From positions 1 through 52,271 of the forward strand of contig JAJRUM010000006.1 of the NCBI GenBank assembly GCA_024277815.1: a stretch of DNA of 52,271 nt, written 5' to 3'. Under the pieces are notes generated by a model. It did not search any database. It was not told the origin of the DNA and saw nothing but the letters and a program-made list of their open reading frames with translations. Within the stretch, counting starts at the first letter, position 1, and the number at the start of each line of letters is the position of its first letter. The position numbers were made by a program, and so were the translations under genes. Origin of the DNA: Gammaproteobacteria bacterium. Lineage in GTDB: Bacteria; Pseudomonadota; Gammaproteobacteria; Xanthomonadales; SZUA-36. Below, one piece after another: positions 37,060-44,915 of the stretch.

Positions 37060-38781
37060 ATGGCCATGACTTTTACCCTCGCTAACAGTTCGCGCACCCG
37101 TTACATGACCGGGGCAATGATGTATTTCGGGCAGGGGATTCCACAAGGCCTGCTGAGTATAACCATACCCGCATGGCTCGCCAGCCAGGGCGTCAGTGCT
37201 GCGGACATCGGTTCTTACCTGGCCGTCATCATTCTGCCCTGGGCATTCAAACTGGTGACCGGACCGCTGATGGACCGCTATCAGTTCCCGGCTATGGGTA
37301 AACGCCGGCCCTGGGTGCTCGCAGCACAAGCCGGCTTGTCGCTGTCATTGCTGGCACTCATGTTGATCGAAAATCCTGCCGAGCAGATCGGCCTGTTGAT
37401 GCTCATTGGCGTGCTCGTTAACAGTTTTGCCGCTACCCAGGATGTTGCGGTTGATGGTATGTCGATCGATCTTACACCGGTCAGGGAACAGGGCCGGCTG
37501 AACGCGTTCATGAGCTTTGGAAAGGCGGTTGGCTGGGCCGTTACAGCGGCGGTATCGGGTATGCTGTTGGCAACCTGGGGCATGCAGGTCACGGCGATCG
37601 TTGCGTCAGTAACTGCTGGTCTCGTACTGCTTGCGTTCGTGGCTGTGCTGGAACATGAGGGTGAACGCAAACTGCCCTGGAGCGCTGGTAAAGCAGCACT
37701 GACGGGGCAGCAACCCACTTCTTTCGGCGCGGTATTCAGTGGCGTTAACAAGGTGCTTTGGACACGCACCAGCCTGGTCGTCATGCTCATCATGCTGACT
37801 GACGGTATCATCGCGGGCTTCGGTCAGGCACTGATGCCGATCGCCGCTGTGAAGCTGTTTGGTTACAGCACCCAACAATGGTCACAACTGGTCGCCGTTA
37901 TGGGACTGATTGGTGCCGCCATCGCGCTCTCGCTGGGGCCTATGATTGATCGCTTCGGCGCCAAGCGCATACTGCTCCTGACAGTCTCACTGGTCGGTTT
38001 ACACGCAGTTCTGATAGCACAGACCCAATACCTGTGGCAGGACACCACCTACGTTAAAGTCATGTTGTCCTTCTGGATACTGATGGTGCCGGTGGTGATG
38101 GTCTGTATTATCGCGCTGGCAATGGCTGTGTGTTCATCGGCCAATTCAGCAACACAGTTTGCTATTTACATGTCGGTGGCAAACCTCGGCTACTCTGCCG
38201 GTTCCAAGGTCTACGGGATGGTCGCCGAACGGTCAAGCTACGTGGAAACCTACATGCTGCTCGCCCTGTTGATCGTGACTTTGATTTTCGTATTGATTTT
38301 TTACCGCCACAAGCACGAACACGCCGGGACGCCGGCGCACAAAAACGCTCCAAAATACACCATCGGAACCGGCAGCGGTGGCGGCGGCGTCTATTTCTCA
38401 GGCGCGATACGCTGCCCGAAATGCAGGGCAGATATGGAGCAGGTTGAGATTGAAGGCGTCACCATTGATCGCTGCATCTTCTGCAGCGGGATCTGGTTCG
38501 ATGCAGGAGAAGTCGAGGCACTGAGCCACAAGCAGGCTGCCGTCACCATCGATACTGGCAGCGCTAAGGTCGGAAAGCAGCATAATCACATTGATCATTA
38601 TCCCTGCCCGCGCTGTGGCGGCAGCATGGAAAAAAAGGTCGATTCGCGCCAGCGGCACATTTGGTACGAGTCATGCACTGACTGCAATGGATCGTTCTTC
38701 GATGCCGGCGAATTTCTTGATCTTTCAAAGCTGACCCTCTCAGATATTTTCAAAAGACTGGTCACGCCCGTACGCGAATGA
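37060..38781 (+). CDS. AmpG-like MFS transporter fused to two zinc-ribbon domains
   Basis: A 573-residue protein. Residues about 15-425 are a 12-helix MFS transporter of the AmpG/PAT type (GQGIPQGLLSITIPAWLASQG, ILPWAFKLVTGPLMDRY, DVAVDGMSIDLTP). The cytoplasmic C-terminus holds two TFIIB-type zinc ribbons: C452, C455, C472, C475 with CSGIWFDAGEVEAL, and C516, C519, C539, C542 with CNGSFFDAGEFLDL. Such ribbons are normally small separate proteins; fusion to a transporter is unusual and there is no frame break at the junction (GGGGVYFSGAIRCPKC). It follows the catalase-like gene with 7 bp. Two in-frame ATGs (37060, 37066) are possible starts. Substrate is unknown. Confidence 0.85.
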   Translation: MAMTFTLANSSRTRYMTGAMMYFGQGIPQGLLSITIPAWLASQGVSAADIGSYLAVIILPWAFKLVTGPLMDRYQFPAMGKRRPWVLAAQAGLSLSLLALMLIENPAEQIGLLMLIGVLVNSFAATQDVAVDGMSIDLTPVREQGRLNAFMSFGKAVGWAVTAAVSGMLLATWGMQVTAIVASVTAGLVLLAFVAVLEHEGERKLPWSAGKAALTGQQPTSFGAVFSGVNKVLWTRTSLVVMLIMLTDGIIAGFGQALMPIAAVKLFGYSTQQWSQLVAVMGLIGAAIALSLGPMIDRFGAKRILLLTVSLVGLHAVLIAQTQYLWQDTTYVKVMLSFWILMVPVVMVCIIALAMAVCSSANSATQFAIYMSVANLGYSAGSKVYGMVAERSSYVETYMLLALLIVTLIFVLIFYRHKHEHAGTPAHKNAPKYTIGTGSGGGGVYFSGAIRCPKCRADMEQVEIEGVTIDRCIFCSGIWFDAGEVEALSHKQAAVTIDTGSAKVGKQHNHIDHYPCPRCGGSMEKKVDSRQRHIWYESCTDCNGSFFDAGEFLDLSKLTLSDIFKRLVTPVRE

Positions 38782-38869
38782 ACAATTCAAAAAAGAGCAC
38801 GAAAAAGAGCATGGACACCCATGACTCAGCACTGTGCGTGAGGGCTGCGCCGTGTTCCCGCCGTTCTTG

Positions 38870-38888
38870 TGAACTATAATGAAGTTCA
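38870..38888 (+). promoter_or_regulatory. -10-like TATAAT inside an inverted repeat, candidate promoter of the NHL gene
   Basis: TGAACT (38870-38875) and AGTTCA (38883-38888) are inverted arms around TATAAT (38875-38880), 46 bases before the ATG. A factor binding the repeat would block this -10. No good -35 is visible, so an activator or different sigma factor may be needed. Confidence 0.35.
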
Positions 38889-38925
38889 TACAGGTAAAAA
38901 TAATTAAAGTCCGGAAGATGTTTTA

Positions 38926-40383
38926 ATGATGGGAATTGTCGGCTCTGTAACAAGGCAGGTGACACCGCTGGCACGAATTGGTGCCTGCTTTGTCTTGGTG
39001 GCTATGTTTGCTACCAGCGTCTATGCCCAGCCCAAAGTTACTTTCAAATTTGAAAATACCTTTGGCAAAAAAGGGTTTTATGACCGGGGCCCGACTTTCG
39101 ATACCAATTCAATCCCACCTGAGGGTTTCAATTCCCCGACCGGTGTAGCCTTTCAGTCAGCCGGTAGAATTATCGTGGCAGACCGGGGCAACCTGAAGCT
39201 GCAATCCTGTGACACACTCGGCGACTGCCTCTGGATCGGCAGCGATGCTGCCTTCGGCACCCGCAATCAACCCGGCACTTTTGATTTACCGCATGGCGTA
39301 TCTGTTTCAAAAAACGGATTAATCAATATCGCCGATGAGGACAACCACATGTTGCAAGTCTGTGACAGCGGCGGCGGTTGCAAGGCCAGTGGTGGATCCT
39401 TTTCTGAAGATACCGCCTGCTCGCCCTCGTTAGGCAAGTGGTGTTTTCCACAGGACACCGCGGTTGATTCGCTTGGTCATATCTATGGTATGGATACCGG
39501 CAATAACCGCATTCAGGTACTGCAAGCTGGCACCCTGGTTGCAGTTGGCGTGTTTATGCGGCCCGGGTCAGCACCCGGGCAACTTAACAACGCCCGGGGT
39601 ATCGCCATCGATAAGGACGACCGCATTATTATTGCCGACAGTGGCAACAACCGTGTCCAGATCTGCGACCGGGATGCAAATTGCACGGCCTTTGGCAGCA
39701 TGGGCTCTGCCGTTGGCCAGTTTAATGCGCCGGTTGGCATTGATGTCGACGCACTCGGTCGCATTTGGGTAGCAGATACCGGTAACAACCGCATCCAGGT
39801 TTGTGACTACGCAGGTGATTGCGTGGCTTTCGGTGGGCCGGGAACAGGTGAGGGGCAGTTTGACCAACCGCAGGATGTCGCGACACACCCCTCCGGGCGG
39901 GTCGCTGTTGTGGATACAGGCAACAATCGCATCCAGTTATTCAGGACTGAAGCCAGCTTTAAAATGAATGCAGGGCTGAATGACGCCTGGTTCGACCCGG
40001 CTACCGATGGGCAAGGGTTTTTCATTACGGTGTTTCCCGACCTTGGGCTGGTTCTACTGGCCTGGTTCACCTATGACACGGAGCTGCCGCCTACCGATGC
40101 GCAAGCCAACCTCGGCGATGCCGGTCACCGCTGGCTGACTGCGGTGGGACCCATTGACGGCAACAAGGCAACCATGGACGTTGAAATTGCATCGGGTGGT
40201 CTTTTTGACCAACCAGGCAACATCGAGCGCGTCACCGACGGCACCATCACCTTAAACTTTGATAACTGTGAAAGCGGTACCGTCACATACGACATTCCGT
40301 CTATCAACCGACAAGGTACAGTCCTGATCAAGCGGGTCGCAAGTGACAATATAGTGCTGTGCGAAAGCTTGTCGACCAACTAA
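38926..40383 (+). CDS. secreted NHL-repeat beta-propeller protein
   Basis: A 485-residue exported protein. The signal peptide ends near VYAQP (about residue 35). Residues about 60-345 hold roughly six NHL-type repeats (for example GQFNAPVGIDVDALGRIWVADTGNNRIQVC), with paired cysteines at recurrent positions in several repeats. The last ~135 residues form a domain seen at the C-terminus of gammaproteobacterial secreted proteins (NDAWFDPATDGQGFFITVFP, LAWFTYDTE). NHL propellers bind proteins or ligands; no catalytic site is evident. ATG 38926 has GGAAG nine bases upstream; ATG 38929 is a near alternative. It is separated from the oxidative cluster by 144 bp with its own candidate promoter. Confidence 0.87.
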   Translation: MMGIVGSVTRQVTPLARIGACFVLVAMFATSVYAQPKVTFKFENTFGKKGFYDRGPTFDTNSIPPEGFNSPTGVAFQSAGRIIVADRGNLKLQSCDTLGDCLWIGSDAAFGTRNQPGTFDLPHGVSVSKNGLINIADEDNHMLQVCDSGGGCKASGGSFSEDTACSPSLGKWCFPQDTAVDSLGHIYGMDTGNNRIQVLQAGTLVAVGVFMRPGSAPGQLNNARGIAIDKDDRIIIADSGNNRVQICDRDANCTAFGSMGSAVGQFNAPVGIDVDALGRIWVADTGNNRIQVCDYAGDCVAFGGPGTGEGQFDQPQDVATHPSGRVAVVDTGNNRIQLFRTEASFKMNAGLNDAWFDPATDGQGFFITVFPDLGLVLLAWFTYDTELPPTDAQANLGDAGHRWLTAVGPIDGNKATMDVEIASGGLFDQPGNIERVTDGTITLNFDNCESGTVTYDIPSINRQGTVLIKRVASDNIVLCESLSTN

Positions 40384-40405
40384 CGCAGGCCAGACCCCGC
40401 CTGCG
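40384..40405 (+). terminator. hairpin directly after the NHL gene
   Basis: CGCAGGC (40384-40390) and GCCTGCG (40399-40405) form a perfect 7-bp GC-rich stem with an 8-base loop right after the TAA, between two convergent genes. No T-tract follows, so termination may need Rho. Confidence 0.45.
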
Positions 40406-40475
40406 AATGGCCTGAAACTGCCAGTTCCGCCATGCAAATACAAATAATTGCTGTCTTCAAAAATTTAGCCTCCCC

Positions 40476-42233
40476 TTATTCTATTTGCTTGAGCAGATTG
40501 TCCCAGCGGGGGTCGTCGTGGAGGTTTTTGAGGAAGGGCTCAAACTTTATCTCCCCCAACCTGAAACTGCGCGTTTTGAGGGTCTTGACCAGCCATTCAA
40601 ATGCCTGGTCAGGTTCATTTCGCATGGCATGTGCGGTGGCTGTCAGGAGAGGGACATGCTTTCCCGTGCTGCTGGTCAATTGCTTCATCGCCGCATCCGA
40701 CTCATCAAACCGACCCATTGCGTGATAGGTCACTGTCAGGCCAAAAACCTTATGGGCGTCTTCAGGTAGAGCCTGAGTCAGCTCGAGAGCCCGGTTGTAA
40801 TGGCCCTGAAAGAAGTAAACCAGAATCAGGCTATCCTGAAAGAAAACTGATTCCGGGCTGAGTTCCCTTGCCTTGTATATGGCTTGTTCAGCCTCATCGA
40901 AACGCCCGGCCTTGATCAATGCATCAGCCGTCATGGCTGGCCAGGTGGCCACCAGGGGGTCGATGTCTTCGGCATTCCTGAACAGGTCAATCGCCTCATC
41001 CAGATACCCGTCCTTCCAGGTAAAGGAGGCCATGGTTCCTAAAGCCAACGGGTTGTTCGGCGCCAGTGCCAATGCCTGCAGGTACTCATGCCGGGCTGCC
41101 TTCCAGTCATTAACTTGCTCGTACATTTGCGCCAGTCTCACGTGTGCTTCAGCAAAATCGGGATCAATTGACAGGGCGGTTGCAACCGCCTTGCGGGCTT
41201 TCGCCATCCCGGTTTCGAAGGGGATCCGCTCTTTCGCTGCCAGCGACAGGTAGGCCACTGACAGTCCGGTCCAGGCTGCTGCATTACCGGGATCAATATC
41301 AATCGCCTGCTGGTAGTAATCCATGGCCTTTTCTTCATCCCCCGGCGAGCGCCGGTTCCAGAAAAATCTTGCCTGCAGTACCCGCTTGAAGGCTTCCGGG
41401 TCAGTTTTACGCGCATGCGGGGCTGCGCCAAGCAGTTCAATCTTGAGCGCCTCTACAACTGCTGCAGCAATTTCATCCTGTATTTGAAAAATATTATCCA
41501 GCTTGCGGTCATAAGTCTCCGACCACAGATGGGTGTCTGAACGCGCGTCGATCAACTGCGCGGTGATCCGCACCTGGTTGCCAGCCTTGCGTACCGAACC
41601 TTCAAGAATATGCCTGACGTTCAGTTGCCGGGCAATCGTGGGAACACTCAAGCCCTTGCCCTTGAAGCTGAAAGTCGATGAGCGTGAAATAACCCGTAAT
41701 TCGGGAATTTTCGCTAACAGATTGAGCAACTCCTCGGAAATGCCGTCGGAAAAATACTCGTTATTTGCATCATCACTCATATTGACAAACGGCAGCACTG
41801 CGATGGATTTGTCACCGTAGGACTCCACCAGCGCTTCCGAGCGTGCCTGCAGCGCTGTCTCCTCCATCAAAACTGCGACCCGGGCAGGCTCCAGCACGAA
41901 CTTGTCAAAGGCAAAATAGCCCAAAGCCAATGCCAGTAGCACGACGAAGATGCGGTCAAGTTGCTTGCCGGTTTTGTGCATGACCGATGCACTGCGCTCG
42001 ACCTCTGTCTCACGTTTGAGCCCATCAGGGGTGAATTCAAACACCCAGGAAAATACCAGGAACAGGGGGAAGCCAATGGCCATCACGATCACTACAATGC
42101 GCGCGGGTGTATCGCCGAAACCGAACAGTGGAAAGATGGTCTCGGCAACCTGGATGACCAGCCACGACGCGACAATATACGCAGCCCCAACCCGGAGCAC
42201 ATTGCGGCGCTTGAGTTCGTTAAAAAGCGACAT
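40476..42233 (-). CDS. TolB-like/TPR membrane protein (585 aa)
   Basis: Membrane protein with three N-terminal helices (about 10-32, 40-62, 90-110), then a TolB/FlgO-like domain (SIAVLPFVNMSDDANNEYFSDGISEELLNLL, VRHILEGSVRKAGNQVRITAQL, HLWSETYDRKLDNIFQIQDEIAAAVV) and about eight TPR units. This architecture is that of TPR-containing adenylate cyclase-like proteins without the cyclase domain. The conserved beginning MSLFNELKRRNVLRVGAAY puts the start at ATG 42233; the open frame reaches 42326, but that extension is not family-like. It is a clear paralogue of 47248-48945. The function is not established; a signal-sensing or protein-scaffold role is possible. There is no strong ribosome site. 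Confidence 0.82.
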   Translation of the reverse strand: MSLFNELKRRNVLRVGAAYIVASWLVIQVAETIFPLFGFGDTPARIVVIVMAIGFPLFLVFSWVFEFTPDGLKRETEVERSASVMHKTGKQLDRIFVVLLALALGYFAFDKFVLEPARVAVLMEETALQARSEALVESYGDKSIAVLPFVNMSDDANNEYFSDGISEELLNLLAKIPELRVISRSSTFSFKGKGLSVPTIARQLNVRHILEGSVRKAGNQVRITAQLIDARSDTHLWSETYDRKLDNIFQIQDEIAAAVVEALKIELLGAAPHARKTDPEAFKRVLQARFFWNRRSPGDEEKAMDYYQQAIDIDPGNAAAWTGLSVAYLSLAAKERIPFETGMAKARKAVATALSIDPDFAEAHVRLAQMYEQVNDWKAARHEYLQALALAPNNPLALGTMASFTWKDGYLDEAIDLFRNAEDIDPLVATWPAMTADALIKAGRFDEAEQAIYKARELSPESVFFQDSLILVYFFQGHYNRALELTQALPEDAHKVFGLTVTYHAMGRFDESDAAMKQLTSSTGKHVPLLTATAHAMRNEPDQAFEWLVKTLKTRSFRLGEIKFEPFLKNLHDDPRWDNLLKQIE

Positions 42234-42474
42234 GTTGAACACTTTGTGCGCTACTGCATTGGTAAAGAGCCTACGCGCTGATGAGCAACAGCGCAACGCC
42301 GTTGCCGAAGCCGGCGAATGTGGCATGCACCACAGTAGTCACGCAGATAAAATTATCGAAGTGGTGATGGGCGAACCGGGAGAGGAGAGTCCGGCGCAAG
42401 GACTTGGTAGCCACCGGCTTCGAAACATGCTGTCGCTAAGCGTCATTGATGTATGTTTGAGGGTACCGAAAACG

Positions 42475-42786
42475 TCAGGCGGCATGATTCAGGTTTTGAT
42501 CAACTTCCACTGCTAATCTGAGCCCAAGTCCCTTGAGCAGTTTTTCCAGGCTGTTCAATTCCGGATTACCTTTTTCAGATAGAACGCGATACAGGTTTTC
42601 TCGATTCAAACCGGTATGACGGGCAATTTGGGTCATACCACCCAATGCATCGATTACATTTCTAATCGCCAAAAGAAATGCAGCACGATCACCTGCTTCG
42701 AGGGCCGCATCCAGATAAGCTGCAGCTTCCTGAGGGTCGCGTAATGCTGCAATTAAGCTATCCTGATATTTTCGGCTGGTTGCCAC
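42475..42786 (-). CDS. higA: HigA-like antitoxin (XRE-type HTH)
   Basis: A 103-residue antidote. SRKYQDSLIAALRDPQEAAAYLDAALE and the HTH GGMTQIARHTGLNRENLYRVLSEKGNPELNSLEKLLKGLGL are typical of the addiction-module antidotes paired with phage-Gp49-like killer proteins. I use GTG 42786, with AGGA nine bases before it and the family-like start; ATG 42807 is an alternative, and the open frame to 42954 is too long. It overlaps the toxin gene upstream by 29 bases, giving the toxin-first order characteristic of HigBA. It probably represses the operon through the palindrome at 43119-43136. Confidence 0.82.
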   Translation of the reverse strand: MATSRKYQDSLIAALRDPQEAAAYLDAALEAGDRAAFLLAIRNVIDALGGMTQIARHTGLNRENLYRVLSEKGNPELNSLEKLLKGLGLRLAVEVDQNLNHAA

Positions 42787-43117
42787 TGTTTCGTTTCCTG
42801 TAATCATTCCAATATACCTTGGTGATTCGAATATCGCGTTCCTGGGTATCTTTTGTACCACCACACAAAAGCAACATCTTGGTATCACTCTCCAGACCGT
42901 AATACACTCGATATCCTGGCCCAAAGAAAAAACGCAATTCAAAAACTCCGTCACCTACAGAAGCGTGATCACCCAGGTTTCCGAGACTAACCCGATCCAG
43001 TCGGGTTCTTATTCGTGCCCGTGCTTTTAAATCCCGAAGTCCTTGCAACCACTCGCTGAATGGGCTGTGTCCACCTGCAGCGAGGTACTCTCTAACACCA
43101 AAATAAGGCATACACAT
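42758..43117 (-). CDS. higB: HigB/RelE-like toxin (Gp49-like)
   Basis: A 119-residue toxin of the RelE/ParE-superfamily HigB group; such proteins cleave mRNA at the ribosome. Conserved stretch SPFSEWLQGLRDLKARARIRTRLDRVSLGNLGDH, then GVFELRFFFGPGYRVYYG and LLLCGGTKDTQERDIRIT. The usual basic and aromatic active-site residues appear kept. ATG 43117 and ATG 43111 are both possible starts; the second gives the more family-like MPYFGVREY. The stop lies inside the antitoxin gene. Module is likely intact. Confidence 0.84.
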   Translation of the reverse strand: MCMPYFGVREYLAAGGHSPFSEWLQGLRDLKARARIRTRLDRVSLGNLGDHASVGDGVFELRFFFGPGYRVYYGLESDTKMLLLCGGTKDTQERDIRITKVYWNDYRKRNSGNQPKISG

Positions 43118-43118
43118 C

Positions 43119-43136
43119 TGTAGCTTATTAGCTACA
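43119..43136. promoter_or_regulatory. palindromic operator of the HigBA module
   Basis: TGTAGCT (43119-43125) and AGCTACA (43130-43136) form a perfect inverted repeat with a 4-base centre, starting one base upstream of the toxin ATG. A TATTAT -10-like box lies beside it at 43137-43142 on the minus strand. Expected position for HigA autorepression. Confidence 0.6.
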
Positions 43137-43422
43137 TAATAACCGAGAAAGCCATTGATTGAAAGCCAGACTGCCCAATGGTAATGAGTTAGTTGTAGTT
43201 TGCGACATGAAGCTAAGCTTGAATCAGCATGGTTTCATTTAAAATGGGAAAGTCCAGCGCTTGTTTGTAGGTAAACGACGCTTCTCAATCAACCACCGGG
43301 TAACAAGCCTCACCCCAAGCCTGTGCCTCAAAGACAAAAGAAAGGCCGGCGTTCTTGGGCTGGCACAACAACCATCGACTGGTTCCTAGGCGCTTACGCT
43401 ATGGATCAGAAATTTAAACCAG
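43137..43422. other. non-coding stretch, no recognisable gene
   Basis: This stretch lies between the HigB toxin start and the IS21-like terminus. Short open frames exist, for example one with PHPKPVPQRQKKGRRSWAGT, but I cannot match any to a family. It may be the remnant interior of the insertion sequence whose end follows. Confidence 0.4.
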
Positions 43423-43485
43423 GGGGGTCAATTCTAAACCGGTGAAAAAGCTCCAAAGGGGGTCAATTTTAAACCGGCATTGACA
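43423..43485. mobile_element. terminus of an IS21-family-like insertion sequence (remnant)
   Basis: GGGGGTCAATTCTAAACCGG (43423-43442) and GGGGGTCAATTTTAAACCGG (43458-43477) are 20-bp direct repeats differing at one base, 35 bp apart, followed by CATTGACA ending in CA at 43485. IS21-family ends carry such repeated transposase-binding boxes and a terminal TG/CA dinucleotide. No istA or istB is present, so only the end survives. Confidence 0.55.
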
Positions 43486-43568
43486 GACGTCATACATTAT
43501 GCACATCTTGTGGGCTAGCTAGCTGCCCCAGATCAATTGTTGCTCTGTATTGCTAGCATAACATCGCT

Positions 43569-43883
43569 ATGCGAGTGCTTGACCGGAACTGGTTTGAACT
43601 GGGACAGAACGTGAACTTGAGTAGAGAGGGCTTAAACTGGATAAAGGAATTGCAATCCATTCGTAATAAATGTGCTCACCTGTCACTGCAAAAAGTAGAG
43701 GCTGAAGAGATTTACCAGGATGCCGATAGCATGGGCCGAGCCCTTAAGGAACTGAATGCACCATTTCTCTTTGCATGGAGGAGAAGAGTCTTTTGGCACA
43801 ACCTTTGGATATTTTGGGGTACACAGAAATCTACAAGCCCGGAACAGGAACTACGCAAATCGACTGATTATTGTGGCGACTGA
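43569..43883 (+). pseudogene. Swt1-like HEPN domain fragment
   Basis: The first ~65 residues (MRVLDRNWFELGQNVNLSRE, LNWIKELQSIRNKCAHLS, ADSMGRALKEL) match the second half of a Swt1-like HEPN domain, with the characteristic R-N-K-C-A-H variant of the HEPN Rx4-6H motif. Such domains normally sit in much larger helicase or restriction proteins. The frame then runs into unrelated sequence, and a second frame (43756-43953) opens with no recognised family. It begins 84 bp after the IS21-like end, so the parent gene was probably cut by the insertion and later deletion. I treat it as a relic; a small HEPN protein cannot be fully excluded. Confidence 0.5.
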
Positions 43884-44066
43884 GCACCAGAAATCAAGTG
43901 CTGGGTTAACTCAACTCACTCGGCAAGCGCTTGAAAAATGGCCATTGGTATAAATCAATAAAGTCTAAAATCTAATTACTCCAATTGAACTCAGGTTTAA
44001 AATTACTAGGTGTATCTGGTCCTTTTTTTCGTTCATTTCCTGCAAATTTGTCCTACACAATTCAAG

Positions 44067-44381
44067 TCAGGAAATCGAACGACCCAGCTCCTTCTTTGAG
44101 ACACCAAGCGCCAGTAGGGACTTAACAAGCAGATCAATGGAAACTGCCGGATCTCCCGCTTCCATTTTTGCGATCCTGGACTGGCTGGATTTCATGATTC
44201 TGGCAAGCTCTGACTGGGTTAGTCTCTTGCTCACTCGTTTTGCTTTTAACTTGTCACTCAGAGCCAACTTCAGTTCTATATATGCTATTTCCTCGACTGA
44301 AAGCCGAAGAAATTCATCTGCCGCGCCAAACTTCCATCCCTTTCTTTCTAGCTTGGCCTGCTTTGCCTTATTCACTGTCAT
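44067..44381 (-). CDS. XRE-family antitoxin of the second HigBA-like module
   Basis: A 104-residue protein with a C-terminal helix-turn-helix (LKAKRVSKRLTQSELARIMKSSQSRIAKMEAGDPAVSIDLLVKSLLALG, about 43-95), typical of antitoxins partnered with Gp49/HigB-like toxins. The start ATG 44381 overlaps the original, pre-truncation toxin stop by 14 bases, the usual toxin-first layout. The antitoxin frame is intact even though the toxin is broken. A 36-bp stretch of this gene is repeated at 47185-47220 with three differences. It probably binds the palindrome at 44714-44731. Confidence 0.82.
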   Translation of the reverse strand: MTVNKAKQAKLERKGWKFGAADEFLRLSVEEIAYIELKLALSDKLKAKRVSKRLTQSELARIMKSSQSRIAKMEAGDPAVSIDLLVKSLLALGVSKKELGRSIS

Positions 44382-44436
44382 ATTCCCTTAATCGCTTCTT
44401 ACATATGTTTATGATTCGCTTGGGGGTTTTACCTGT

Positions 44437-44691
44437 TTACTTATTAAAAACTTCAAGCAAAATGATTGCGCCTGCATCAGTGCGGTAGATAATTCGCCAA
44501 CTCACGTTCCGGTCATTTATGCGAAGTTCGTGACAGCGAGATCCCACCGTGGGCATGGGCCGGGAGCGAGGCATTCCTATCAACTCGCCACGCAGCAATA
44601 ACCGCAGTAGTACCCCCGCCTCAAGTCTTGCATTCCCTGAGAAGGGTGGAGTCTTAACCTCTCCATGCAGCCAGACTAAAGGCTTATCCAT
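44437..44691 (-). pseudogene. Gp49/HigB-like toxin truncated by an in-frame TAA
   Basis: The 84 residues resemble the first part of Gp49/HigB-like toxins (WLHGEVKTPPFSGNARLEAG, CHELRINDRNVSWRIIYRTDAGAIILLEVFNK). After the TAA at 44437-44439 the same frame continues with TGKTPKRIINICKKRLREYD up to a second TAA at 44368, which is the standard C-terminal ending of this family (normally K-K-T-x-x-T-P-K). A full protein would have about 107 residues. Thus one nonsense codon removed the last 22 residues, including the basic tail. The toxin is probably inactive or weakened, while antitoxin and operator remain. Confidence 0.72.
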
Positions 44692-44713
44692 ACGCTACAC
44701 TTGCTATGAATAG

Positions 44714-44731
44714 TATGTCATATATGACATA
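44714..44731. promoter_or_regulatory. perfect 18-bp palindrome, operator of the second HigBA-like module
   Basis: TATGTCATATATGACATA equals its reverse complement and lies 23-40 bases upstream of the toxin ATG on the minus strand. It resembles antitoxin operators in position and symmetry. Binding is inferred. Confidence 0.62.
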
Positions 44732-44915
44732 TTTGGCAATACAAATATACTTCACCTCCCCCCCCTTCAGAATCATTGACTCACAAACGATTAGAAGTAT
44801 GACGGGGTGTCGACTCCAGTAGAAGCCGCGGAAAGCCCGTATTGGTGTAGGTACCGCGGAATATACAACGCTGGCGCCAGCAGGAGAATAGCTTTGGCAT
44901 TCACCCTTGTGCTTC

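Noticed and set aside
44870..44881. Perfect 12-bp palindrome GCTGGCGCCAGC
   Set aside because: No hairpin loop, no T-run, and it lies between gene ends without an obvious target; probably chance.
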